A stretch of DNA of 6,371 nt, from contig JAEXCG010000023.1 of NCBI GenBank assembly GCA_023402355.1, positions 1-6,371 on the forward strand, read 5' to 3'. The translations under genes were made by a program, and so were the position numbers. The first letter of the stretch is position 1. Each line of letters opens with the position of its first letter. Source of the stretch: Bacillota bacterium. GTDB taxonomy: Bacteria > Bacillota > Clostridia > Christensenellales > Aristaeellaceae. A model generated the notes under the pieces. It was not told the DNA's origin. It saw only the letters and a list, made by a program, of their open reading frames with translations, and made no database searches. Shown here piece after piece: positions 1 to 5,774 of the stretch.

Positions 1-1631
1 TCAAGCGCCCCTATGCGCAGGTCGTCCGGCTCCCAGTACACCCAGTCTGCCCCGCACGCGAGCAGCCGATCCGCGCTTTCAAGGCGCGGCGTCTTCGCGA
101 TCAGCAGGCGCTCGCCCGCGGGCCTTCGACAAATCGCAGGCGCAGGCAGAATGCGCGGGGCCGGCCGCGCGCACCGAAGGGTCGACAGCGCCGCCAGCGC
201 GTCCCGCCGCAGGGCGTTGAGCGCCGAGGCGGGCAAGAACGCGCCCTCGCCCAACAGGGTCAGCCTCCGCAGCGCGTAGGGCGTGTCGCCCGTCTTTTCG
301 ATCTGCCGTCTCGCGCCCGCCTCGTCCAGCGCCCGGCTCTTCGCCGCCGAAACGGCCTCTTCCCCCTGCGCGGCCGCCTCGTGCGCGCCGTCCGTGACCA
401 CAAGCGTCGGCCTTTCGCCCACTCGCGCCGTCAGGCGCGCGTCAAAGGGGATGCGCGCGATTTCCCTTGCGTAGCTCTCTCTCGCCTTTTCCATCTGCAG
501 GGCGTCCGTCAGGCGGAAGACCTCGTCGCCTGCGCGGGGCATGAATCCGCCGTCTGCGACGCGCACCGTCGCCTCGCTTCCCGCGCTCCGGCAGGGCCCC
601 GAATACACCGTCTCGCGTTCCTGCGCGCCGCGAATCGCAAGGCCGTCGCCGTCGTGAAGCGCCTCCGTCAGGCGAACGCCCGCCAGCTCCCCGCGCATGC
701 GCGTCACCGTACCGATGGGCACGCCCCAGTGGTTGGGCCGCTTCCAGCTCATGAGCGCCTCGTTCGTGCGCCCCGTCAGGTAACCCTCGGTAAACCCGCC
801 CCGGTTGAAGATTTGCAGCAGCTCGCGCTCCGTCTGCGCGTCCGGCGCGCAGGGCTCGCCCCGCATCGCGCGGTCGAGCGCCCGCCGGTAGGCGGCCGTC
901 ACCACCGCCACGTACTCCGGGCGCTTCATGCGCCCCTCGATCTTGAGCGACAGGACGCCCGCGTCCCGCAGCTCCCCAAGCCTTGAAAGCAGCATCAGGT
1001 CGCGCGTGGAGAGCAGGTAGCCGTCCGTTCCGTCCGCCTGCCGGTAACGCATGCGGCAGGGCTGCGCGCACTTGCCCCGGTTGCCGCTGCGCCCGCCGAG
1101 CATGCTGGAGAACAGGCACTGGCCGGACACGCTGACGCAAAGCGCCCCGTGCACGAATACCTCCGTCTCCAGCCCCTCGGCCGCGATCGCGCGGATTTCT
1201 GAAAGCGGGCACTCGCGCGCCGGGACGACGCGCGTAAAGCCCATCTCCCGCAGCAGCCGAACGCCCTGCGCGTTATGAATCGTCATCTGCGTGCTCGCGT
1301 GCAGCGAAAGCTCCGGAAAGCGCTCGCGGCAAAGCGCCGCCAGCCCCAGGTCCTGCACGATCGCCGCGTCCGCGCCGCAGTTTAACAGCATTTCCAGCAC
1401 GTCCGCCGCGTCGTCCATCTCCGCGTCCTTCACGAGCGTGTTGACCGTCACGTACACGCGCCTTCCGCGTTCGTGGCAGTAGCGGACGGCCTCGGCCAAT
1501 CCCTCGCCGTCGAAATTGCCCGCATAGCTGCGCGCGCCGAAGGTCGTATAGCCCAGGTACACCGCGTCCGCGCCGTTTTGAACGGCCGCGACCAGCGCTT
1601 CCCGGTTCCCGGCAGGCGATAAAAGCTCCAT
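1..1631 (-). CDS. U32 family protein, RlhA-like with DUF3656-type region (3' end outside window)
   Basis: The minus-strand frame from an ATG at 1631 stays open for 543 codons to the window edge, so the C-terminus is missing. The N-terminus MELLSPAGNREAL is the canonical U32 start. Residues 157-175 (EVFVHGALCVSVSGQCLFS) closely match the U32 signature. Cys165, Cys172, Cys188 and Cys192 are spaced like the four cysteines that hold an Fe-S cluster in U32 proteins such as UbiU/UbiV. A small beta region follows (about 303-375), then a DUF3656-like segment (about 391-482, including TPYALRRL and LNALRRDAL). From about 508 a second domain begins (GADWVYWEP). Family knowledge: despite the 'peptidase' name, members with this architecture include E. 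coli RlhA, which is required for 23S rRNA C2501 hydroxylation; relatives hydroxylate tRNA U34. An RNA-modification role is inferred. The long form with a second half is typical of Clostridia. The gene lies downstream of zapA behind a terminator. Confidence 0.9.
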   Translation of the reverse strand, partial: MELLSPAGNREALVAAVQNGADAVYLGYTTFGARSYAGNFDGEGLAEAVRYCHERGRRVYVTVNTLVKDAEMDDAADVLEMLLNCGADAAIVQDLGLAALCRERFPELSLHASTQMTIHNAQGVRLLREMGFTRVVPARECPLSEIRAIAAEGLETEVFVHGALCVSVSGQCLFSSMLGGRSGNRGKCAQPCRMRYRQADGTDGYLLSTRDLMLLSRLGELRDAGVLSLKIEGRMKRPEYVAVVTAAYRRALDRAMRGEPCAPDAQTERELLQIFNRGGFTEGYLTGRTNEALMSWKRPNHWGVPIGTVTRMRGELAGVRLTEALHDGDGLAIRGAQERETVYSGPCRSAGSEATVRVADGGFMPRAGDEVFRLTDALQMEKARESYAREIARIPFDARLTARVGERPTLVVTDGAHEAAAQGEEAVSAAKSRALDEAGARRQIEKTGDTPYALRRLTLLGEGAFLPASALNALRRDALAALSTLRCARPAPRILPAPAICRRPAGERLLIAKTPRLESADRLLACGADWVYWEPDDLRIGAL

Positions 1632-1638
1632 CGAATTT

Positions 1639-1643
1639 CCCCC
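1639..1643 (-). promoter_or_regulatory. Ribosome binding site of the U32 gene, abutting the terminator T-tract
   Basis: On the minus strand a GGGGG run lies 7 bases before the ATG at 1631, immediately after the six T residues of the upstream terminator. It is a poor Shine-Dalgarno compared with the AGGAGG sites elsewhere in the window. It is complementary to the CCCC at the base of the terminator's 3' arm (1652-1655), so in read-through RNA it could be partly masked. The masking is inference. Confidence 0.5.
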
Positions 1644-1704
1644 AAAAAAGAGGGGCTATCCCGGGGAGCCGCCGCGACAGCGCGGCGCTTTCCCCGGGCA
1701 GCCC
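1644..1704 (-). terminator. Strong rho-independent terminator between zapA and the U32 gene
   Basis: Read on the minus strand, an outer stem GGGCT/AGCCC (1704-1700 with 1657-1653) continues, after a small asymmetric bulge, into an 8-bp stem CCCGGGGA/TCCCCGGG (1698-1691 with 1667-1660). An inner stem GCCGCG/CGCGGC closes a CTGT loop. The 3' arm is followed by CTCTTTTTT ending at 1644. The plus strand has no T-tract on the other side, so termination is directional. It starts 3 bases after the zapA stop and ends 12 bases before the U32 start codon, so it ends the upstream operon and may act as an attenuator for the U32 gene. Confidence 0.88.
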
Positions 1705-1707
1705 GAA

Positions 1708-2031
1708 TTACTCCTTATCCTTTGCGGCTTCCTGCGAGCGCTTCATCGGCGGCGCGTTGTGCTCGATGCGCAGCGCCGTGAGCTGCTGGTGCACCTGCAT
1801 GATCTCCTTGCGCAGTCGCGTGTTCTCGTCCTGCGCCTTGAGCAGGTCGTCCGCGATGTTCATGGCGGTCAGCACGGCCACCATGTTCTGCGGCATGCGC
1901 GAGGTGAGCGCCAGCTCCTCCATCTTGCGATCGACGTAAACCGCTACGCGGCGGATGTGCTCCTCGGACTCGGTGCCCACGAGCGTGTAATCCTTCCCCG
2001 CGATCTTCACCGTCGTCTTGATCTTATCCAC
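1708..2031 (-). CDS. zapA: Cell division protein ZapA
   Basis: A 107-residue protein matching Firmicutes ZapA. The N-terminal beta-rich half (about 1-30: TTVKIAGKDYTLVGTESEEHI) is followed by the VAVYVDRKMEEL helix, the characteristic AVLTAMNIADDLLK segment (about 52-65) and a C-terminal heptad-like helix predicted to form the coiled-coil dimer stalk. ZapA is a cytoplasmic protein that binds and cross-links FtsZ filaments at the Z-ring. The start is GTG: an AAGGAGG site lies 8 bases upstream, and the nearby ATG at 2037-2035 is out of frame and reaches a stop after four codons. The gene begins 13 bases after the cyclophilin stop codon, which overlaps the ribosome site, so the two are probably co-translated. 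The last residues (EAAKDKE) are a charged, probably disordered tail. A strong terminator follows at once. Confidence 0.93.
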   Translation of the reverse strand: MDKIKTTVKIAGKDYTLVGTESEEHIRRVAVYVDRKMEELALTSRMPQNMVAVLTAMNIADDLLKAQDENTRLRKEIMQVHQQLTALRIEHNAPPMKRSQEAAKDKE

Positions 2032-2039
2032 CGGGCATT

Positions 2040-2046
2040 CCTCCTT
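2040..2046 (-). promoter_or_regulatory. Ribosome binding site deciding the GTG start of zapA
   Basis: AAGGAGG on the minus strand, 8 bases before GTG at 2031. It overlaps the TAA stop of the upstream cyclophilin gene (2047-2045). This supports GTG over any downstream Met and suggests translational coupling. Confidence 0.85.
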
Positions 2047-2572
2047 AGCGAGGCAGCTTCTCCGCCTTGTACTCCTGGCCGAACGTCTCCACGCGCACGC
2101 GCTTCATCTTCTGCTCCGCAAGCGGCTTGTCGCGCTTGTCGCGCTTCTGGCTGACGATCGCGTCCGCGGTCTCCATGCCCTCGGTCACCTTGCCGAACGC
2201 GGCGTAGGCGCCGTCCAGGTGCGGTGCGTCCGCCACCATGATGAAGAACTGCGAGCCCGCGGAGTCGGGCATCATCGAGCGCGCCATGGAAAGCACGCCG
2301 CGCGTGTGCTTCAGGTCGTTGGGGAAGCCGTTCTGGCGGAACTCCCCGCGGATGCTGTAGCCCGGGCCGCCGACGCCCATACCCTGCGGGTCGCCGCCCT
2401 GAATCATGAAGCCAGGGATGACGCGGTGAAAGATTACGCCGTCGTAAAAGCCCTTGTTGGCCAGCTCCACAAAGTTCGCCACGCTGTTGGGCGCGACCTG
2501 CGGGTACAATTCGCCCACCATCTTGCCGCCGTCTTCCATTTCGATCGTAAAAATCGGGTTCTTGCTCTCCAT
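2045..2572 (-). CDS. Cyclophilin-type peptidyl-prolyl cis-trans isomerase
   Basis: A 175-residue single-domain cyclophilin that catalyses cis-trans isomerisation of Xaa-Pro bonds during protein folding. The family core is intact: VIFHRVIPGFMIQGGDP (47-62) carries the catalytic Arg50 with Phe and Gln of the active site, and SAGSQFFI (104-111) follows. The cyclosporin-contact Trp of human CypA is replaced by His118 (HLDG), as in many bacterial cyclophilins, so weak cyclosporin binding is expected. No signal peptide or lipobox is seen, so it should be cytoplasmic. The ending ETFGQEY is typical of small Firmicutes cyclophilins. The ATG at 2572 gives the usual N-terminus (MESKNPIFTIEME); the 14-codon upstream extension to 2614 overlaps the previous gene and is not family-like. 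AAGGAGG overlaps the previous stop codon, 10 bases before the ATG. It sits between the amidohydrolase-like gene and zapA, apparently in one operon. Confidence 0.95.
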   Translation of the reverse strand: MESKNPIFTIEMEDGGKMVGELYPQVAPNSVANFVELANKGFYDGVIFHRVIPGFMIQGGDPQGMGVGGPGYSIRGEFRQNGFPNDLKHTRGVLSMARSMMPDSAGSQFFIMVADAPHLDGAYAAFGKVTEGMETADAIVSQKRDKRDKPLAEQKMKRVRVETFGQEYKAEKLPR

Positions 2573-2582
2573 TTTACATCGT

Positions 2583-2589
2583 CCTCCTT
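2583..2589 (-). promoter_or_regulatory. Ribosome binding site of the cyclophilin gene
   Basis: AAGGAGG on the minus strand directly at the TGA of the preceding gene (2591-2589), 10 bases before the ATG at 2572. An ATG in between (2579-2577) is followed at once by TAA and is not a usable start. The layout suggests coupling to translation of the upstream gene. Confidence 0.75.
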
Positions 2590-3599
2590 CAAATTTCCCC
2601 GTGCAGCGCCGCAAAGCCCGTGTGCATCATGCGCAGGATGTCCTGCTCGACGCCCTGGTCCGTCAGCGCAAATCCGCTTCTTAAAAGCGGGAGATAGCAT
2701 TCGTACAGCGTGCGCGCCGTCTGCGCGCGCATCCGCCGCCAGTAGCCGATGGTCCTGTCCGCGACGCGCGCAAGGCTCGGGCGCAGCATAAAGCGCGGCC
2801 TGTCACCTTCCAGCGCCAGCGGAATCGATTCCGGGCGAATGCAGGGCAGCAGCCTGCCCCCCAGCTCCGCCGCGGCCGCAACCAGCGCCGCCTCGTCCTC
2901 GGCGCGCGCGCACCACGCGGCGACCCGAAGACGCGGAAACGTCCGCAGATCGGTCAGCAGCGCCGAAAGCGCCGCCCCGTCCGAAAGCCCCACCGTGAGC
3001 GCGAGACCCGCGTCCTCGCAGAGCGGGCAAAAGGCGTAGCACGTCCACCCGTCCGCAAGCGCCCCGGCGTCCGCAAGGCCCAGCGTCGCGTCCCTGATGT
3101 TTTTCTCCTTCACAAAGGCCGAAAGCGCCCGCGCGCTCTCTGCGTAGCCCTCGGCGTAGCGCCCCGCCTCACCCCGGCAGGCCGCAAGGTCGAGCGCCGG
3201 AACGAGAAATTCCGCCGCCCGCTCTCCCTCGTACGCGCCGGGCGTCACGGGCGAAAGCGCGGCGGCAAGCCCCGCCTGCGCGCGCACCGCTTCCAGATAC
3301 GCGCCCGGCGTCATCGCCTGTTCGCGCATGCGAACGAGCGGCAGGTCGCCCTGCGGCATGTTCAGCCTGTCCAGCGCGGCCACCACGTCCTGCGCCGCCC
3401 GGGAAAGGGGTGTTCCGTCGATCATCAGGCGCGCAAAGGCCGCGTCCGGCGATTCGTCCGGCGCGATGGAGCGCAGCGCGGCATCCACGCCCATCTGCGG
3501 GGCGGCGATGTCAAGGCGCGTCGATACGTCCACGAGCGCAAGGCCCCGCACGCACGCGCGGATGCAGCGCTTCAGGTCGTCCTTGTCGTCGATCAGCAC
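2589..3599 (-). CDS. Divergent uronate-isomerase-like amidohydrolase, probably without metal ligands
   Basis: A 336-residue cytoplasmic protein with no signal peptide or membrane segment. I assign it tentatively to the glucuronate-isomerase-like branch of the amidohydrolase superfamily, by pattern recall only. LVDVSTRLDIAAPQMGVDAAL (22-42) resembles the strand-1 'DVHTHL...GID.LL' region; DGTPLSRAAQDVVAALDRL (61-79) resembles 'ERSPLSEACRGVLTTLHRLG'; RTFPRLRVAAW (219-229) resembles the 'FP.vKFL' strand; SLARVADRTIGYW (275-287) resembles 'SDARVLDQLLYKW'; and the end (YLPLLRSGFALTDQGVEQDI, 302-321) resembles the family C-terminus. If this holds, the strand-1 HxH is Ser26/Arg28 and the strand-8 Asp is Leu276, so metal catalysis is unlikely. 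The family is usually somewhat longer. The start is GTG: the frame upstream has no ATG, GTG or TTG before a stop at 3651-3653, and AAAGGGGG lies 7 bases upstream. It leads an operon with the cyclophilin and zapA genes. Coding is certain; the family call is moderate and the function unknown. Confidence 0.6.
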   Translation of the reverse strand: MLIDDKDDLKRCIRACVRGLALVDVSTRLDIAAPQMGVDAALRSIAPDESPDAAFARLMIDGTPLSRAAQDVVAALDRLNMPQGDLPLVRMREQAMTPGAYLEAVRAQAGLAAALSPVTPGAYEGERAAEFLVPALDLAACRGEAGRYAEGYAESARALSAFVKEKNIRDATLGLADAGALADGWTCYAFCPLCEDAGLALTVGLSDGAALSALLTDLRTFPRLRVAAWCARAEDEAALVAAAAELGGRLLPCIRPESIPLALEGDRPRFMLRPSLARVADRTIGYWRRMRAQTARTLYECYLPLLRSGFALTDQGVEQDILRMMHTGFAALHGEI

Positions 3600-3606
3600 C
3601 CGCCCG

Positions 3607-3614
3607 CCCCCTTT
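3607..3614 (-). promoter_or_regulatory. Ribosome binding site for the GTG start at 3599
   Basis: AAAGGGGG on the minus strand, 7 bases before the GTG. It is the only plausible site between the in-frame stop at 3651-3653 and the start. A small hairpin (CGCCC-GGCA-GGGCG, 3631-3618) lies just upstream of it in the leader. Confidence 0.6.
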
Positions 3615-3625
3615 CGCCGCCCTGC

Positions 3626-3668
3626 CGGGCGTTCGTAGCCGTCCTTTATTCTACACGAAAAACGCCCG
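3626..3668 (-). repeat. 8-bp inverted repeat bracketing the -10 element
   Basis: On the minus strand CGGGCGTT (3668-3661, inside the -35/-10 spacer) is the exact reverse complement of AACGCCCG (3633-3626, in the predicted leader), with 27 bases between them that include TAGAAT and the probable transcription start. The downstream arm also takes part in the leader hairpin at 3631-3618. It could be an operator or an RNA structure present only in read-through transcripts; in GC-rich DNA chance is also possible. Confidence 0.4.
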
Positions 3669-3676
3669 CTTTGCAA
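3648..3676 (-). promoter_or_regulatory. Sigma-A-type promoter for the amidohydrolase-like / cyclophilin / zapA operon
   Basis: On the minus strand TTGCAA (3676-3671, 4 of 6 to TTGACA) and TAGAAT (3653-3648, 5 of 6 to TATAAT) are separated by exactly 17 bases. It starts 3 bases after the hemZ stop, in the only intergenic gap long enough for a promoter. The predicted transcription start near 3641 would give a leader of about 42 bases. The stretch is strikingly AT-richer than the surrounding coding DNA. No terminator separates hemZ from it, so read-through from hemZ is also expected. Confidence 0.72.
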
Positions 3677-3678
3677 TC

Positions 3679-5172
3679 TCACAGTTTGGGCGCTTCTTCC
3701 TGCCGCGGCGCGTCCGGCTCCGCGTCCTTTAAAAACAGCGCGCGCTTTCTTTCGATCATTTCGTTCACCCGCGCGGTGTACTGCTCGATGTTTTGCACGT
3801 TCGGCGCGCGGCGAATGCGCTTTTCCGCGTCGTCCTGCACCCGCTTGGAGATGCCGCCCGCGCCCAGCGCCAGAATGGAGGTCGTCTCCTCCATGATGTC
3901 GATGTTGTAGGTGCACGCGTGCCCCGGCAGCGCGTAGCCCACGTTTTCCAGGTTGCCCGCCATGTACTTTTGCCGGTACAGGTAGTAGGCGCGCATGCCC
4001 ATATCGTGCGCCGCCTCAAGGCCGCGCTCCACCATTTTCTGCACCGTGTCCGTCTCCGTCGGGCGGTAGCTCTGCTCGTGCAGCCGCGAGGATCGCTTGA
4101 CCGCAAGCGTGTGCACCGTCAGGCTTTCGGGCGCGAGCGAGCGAATCTTGGCCAGCGTGCGCTCAAAGTCCGCCGGCGTCTCCCCCGGCAGCGCGGCGAT
4201 CAGGTCCATGTTGATATGGTCAAAGCCGATGCGCCTCGCGAGGGCGTAAGCGCTTAAAATATCCTGCGCGGTGTGCGCGCGGCCGATCCTTTGAAGCGTC
4301 GCGTCGTTCATCGTCTGCGGGTTGATGCTGATGCGTCCGACCGGAAAATCCCGCAGCACGCGCAGCTTCTCTTCGTCGAGCGTGTCGGGCCGCCCCGCCT
4401 CCACCGTCCACTCCGTGGCCCCGGGGAACGCGCGCTGCAGCCTGCACAGCAGCCGCGCAAGCTGCCTCGCGTCAAGGGAGGTGGGCGTTCCGCCGCCCAC
4501 GTAGAGCGCGCGCATGCGAAGCCCCGCCTCGTCCATCAGCGCGCGGGCCGCGTCGATTTCGCGCTCCAGCGCCGCGAGGTAGGGCTCTACCAGATGCCCA
4601 TCCCCGATTTCGCCCGAGGAAAACGAGCAGTAGGCGCATCGCGTCGTGCAAAACGGAATGCCCACGTACACGTCCGCCTCGTTCGGCGCGCGCTCAATGA
4701 GCCCCCGCTGGCTCGTGATGATCTCGCGCAGCAGCGCCGCCTTGCCCGCCGACAGATCGAACGTCTCGCGCATGGCGCGCTCCGCCTCGTCCATCGTGTC
4801 GCCCTGCTGAAGCTGCGCGTAAAAAAGGCGCGTCGGGCGAATGCCGGTCAGCGACCCCCACGGCGACTTTACGCCCGTGGCGCGCTTTAGCAGCTCGTAG
4901 CAGCACAGCTTCACCGCGCGCTTGAAGTAGCGCTTTTCCGCAAGCCCGCCGCGAACGGCCTGCGCCTGCCCCTCCTGCTCCAGGGACCGGCCGCCCTGCG
5001 TGAAGACGCAGCGCTCGCGCCATACGCCGTCAACCTCCGCGTGCGCGTGCGAAAGCGTCGCGTCGCTTCCCTCCGGCGAATGGAGCGCGGAGCCCTCCCC
5101 GAAGAAAAGGCGCACCACGTCCGACAGGTCCGGCAAAAACTGCGGCGTATCCGTCCCGATGTAAACCTTCAA
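3679..5172 (-). CDS. hemZ: HemZ-type radical SAM protein (coproporphyrinogen III oxidase family)
   Basis: A 497-residue protein of the HemN/HemW/HemZ group of radical SAM enzymes. Residues 1-150 form an N-terminal region special to HemZ (SPWGSLTGIRPTRLFY, 103-118). The radical SAM core then begins with GIPFCTTRCAYCSF (171-184); Cys175, Cys179 and Cys182 are the CxxxCxxC ligands of the [4Fe-4S] cluster. GGGTPT (226-231 region), ISINPQTMND (281-290) and NMDLIAALPGET (321-332) are further core motifs. YRQKYMAGNLENVGYA (399-414) is diagnostic of HemZ. HemZ has been described as an oxygen-independent coproporphyrinogen oxidase, but many clostridia carrying it lack a full heme pathway, so the substrate is uncertain. 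The start is TTG, 8 bases after GGGAG. An in-frame TGA at 5193-5191 with no ATG or GTG between makes TTG the only good choice. It overlaps the upstream hydrolase gene by 4 bases (TTGA). Confidence 0.93.
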   Translation of the reverse strand: MKVYIGTDTPQFLPDLSDVVRLFFGEGSALHSPEGSDATLSHAHAEVDGVWRERCVFTQGGRSLEQEGQAQAVRGGLAEKRYFKRAVKLCCYELLKRATGVKSPWGSLTGIRPTRLFYAQLQQGDTMDEAERAMRETFDLSAGKAALLREIITSQRGLIERAPNEADVYVGIPFCTTRCAYCSFSSGEIGDGHLVEPYLAALEREIDAARALMDEAGLRMRALYVGGGTPTSLDARQLARLLCRLQRAFPGATEWTVEAGRPDTLDEEKLRVLRDFPVGRISINPQTMNDATLQRIGRAHTAQDILSAYALARRIGFDHINMDLIAALPGETPADFERTLAKIRSLAPESLTVHTLAVKRSSRLHEQSYRPTETDTVQKMVERGLEAAHDMGMRAYYLYRQKYMAGNLENVGYALPGHACTYNIDIMEETTSILALGAGGISKRVQDDAEKRIRRAPNVQNIEQYTARVNEMIERKRALFLKDAEPDAPRQEEAPKL

Positions 5173-5774
5173 GCGCGCGCCTCCCGTTCTTCAGCGATCG
5201 TCGTGTCCATGCCGTGCCCCGGGTGCACGCGAATGCGCCCGTCCAGCGCGCAAAGCCGCCGGAGCGAAGCGTAAAGGTCGCGCGCGCTGCCGCCCGGGAA
5301 GTCCGTGCGGCCATAGCCCCCGCAGAACATCGTGTCGCCCGAGAGCAGGTCGTCCCCGACCAGCAAGCACAGGCCGCCGGGCGTATGCCCCGGCGTGTGC
5401 AGCGCGCGAAGGGTCAGCCCCGCTGCCTCGACGACGTCCCCATCCTCCAAAAGGTGTTCGGCAGGCGCCGCGGTCAGATGCCTGTCGATGGCCGCGCACA
5501 GGTTGAGTCGCTCGTTTGAAAGCATCGGCGCGTCCAGCCGGTGCAGATAAAGCGGCGCCCCCGCTTCCCGCAGGGGCGAGAGCGTCAGCATGTGGTCAAA
5601 GTGCGCGTGCGTCAGGAGCACCGCCGCGACGCGCCGCCCCGCAAGCCCCTCCTCGATCTGCGCAAGCGGCACGCCGGGGTCCACGACCACGCAGTCGTCC
5701 CGCCCCGGCGCGCTCAAGATGTAGGTGTTAACCCCGAGCGGCCCGCCCGTCAGCTTTTCAATTTCAGGGGTCAT
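5169..5774 (-). CDS. Metallo-beta-lactamase-fold hydrolase (glyoxalase II-like, YcbL type)
   Basis: A 201-residue cytoplasmic hydrolase with the full metal-binding set of the fold. THAHFDH (55-61) is the HxHxDH motif; His130 lies in HTPGHTPGG, Asp147 in SGDTMF, and His187 in VHPGHG. The early VDPG (31-34) marks the usual strand before the active site. The short length without a C-terminal substrate-binding domain resembles YcbL-type rather than true glyoxalase II enzymes, which hydrolyse S-lactoylglutathione; the real substrate is unknown. The GYGRTDFPGGS segment (153-163) is typical of this subgroup. The ATG at 5774 overlaps the dtd stop by one base (TGATG) and has AGGAGGTG 6 bases before that stop; the 17-codon upstream extension is not family-like. 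The next gene, hemZ, overlaps by 4 bases. The dtd - hydrolase - hemZ order recurs in Clostridia, as I recall. Confidence 0.92.
   Translation of the reverse strand: MTPEIEKLTGGPLGVNTYILSAPGRDDCVVVDPGVPLAQIEEGLAGRRVAAVLLTHAHFDHMLTLSPLREAGAPLYLHRLDAPMLSNERLNLCAAIDRHLTAAPAEHLLEDGDVVEAAGLTLRALHTPGHTPGGLCLLVGDDLLSGDTMFCGGYGRTDFPGGSARDLYASLRRLCALDGRIRVHPGHGMDTTIAEEREARA
5181..5185 (-). promoter_or_regulatory. Ribosome binding site deciding the TTG start of hemZ
   Basis: GGGAG on the minus strand, 8 bases before TTG at 5172 and inside the end of the upstream hydrolase gene. Together with the in-frame stop at 5193-5191 it fixes the start. A TTG start probably gives low expression, helped by coupling to the overlapping gene. 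Confidence 0.65.

Noticed and set aside
381..986. 201-codon plus-strand frame
   Set aside because: Antisense to the U32 gene, Arg/Ala/His-rich, no domain signal and no convincing ribosome site.
442..1212. 256-codon minus-strand frame inside the U32 gene
   Set aside because: It is Arg/Gly/Ala-rich and frame-shifted from the continuous U32 frame, which carries all the family motifs.
2018..2791. 257-codon open frame on the plus strand
   Set aside because: It lies antisense to the cyclophilin and the amidohydrolase-like gene, has low-complexity Arg/Ala/His/Leu composition and no recognisable motif. GC-rich coding DNA often leaves the opposite strand open.
3018..3041. CxxxCxxC in the 336-residue protein as a radical SAM domain
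   Set aside because: It is mid-protein, without the surrounding aromatic, GGxP-like or barrel motifs of radical SAM enzymes; spacing alone is not evidence.
3618..3631. CGCCC-GGCA-GGGCG hairpin as a terminator of hemZ
   Set aside because: Only 5 bp and not followed by a T-tract, and it lies downstream of the promoter, so it does not end the hemZ transcript.
4273..4890. 205-codon plus-strand frame
   Set aside because: Antisense to the radical SAM core of hemZ with arginine-rich shadow composition.
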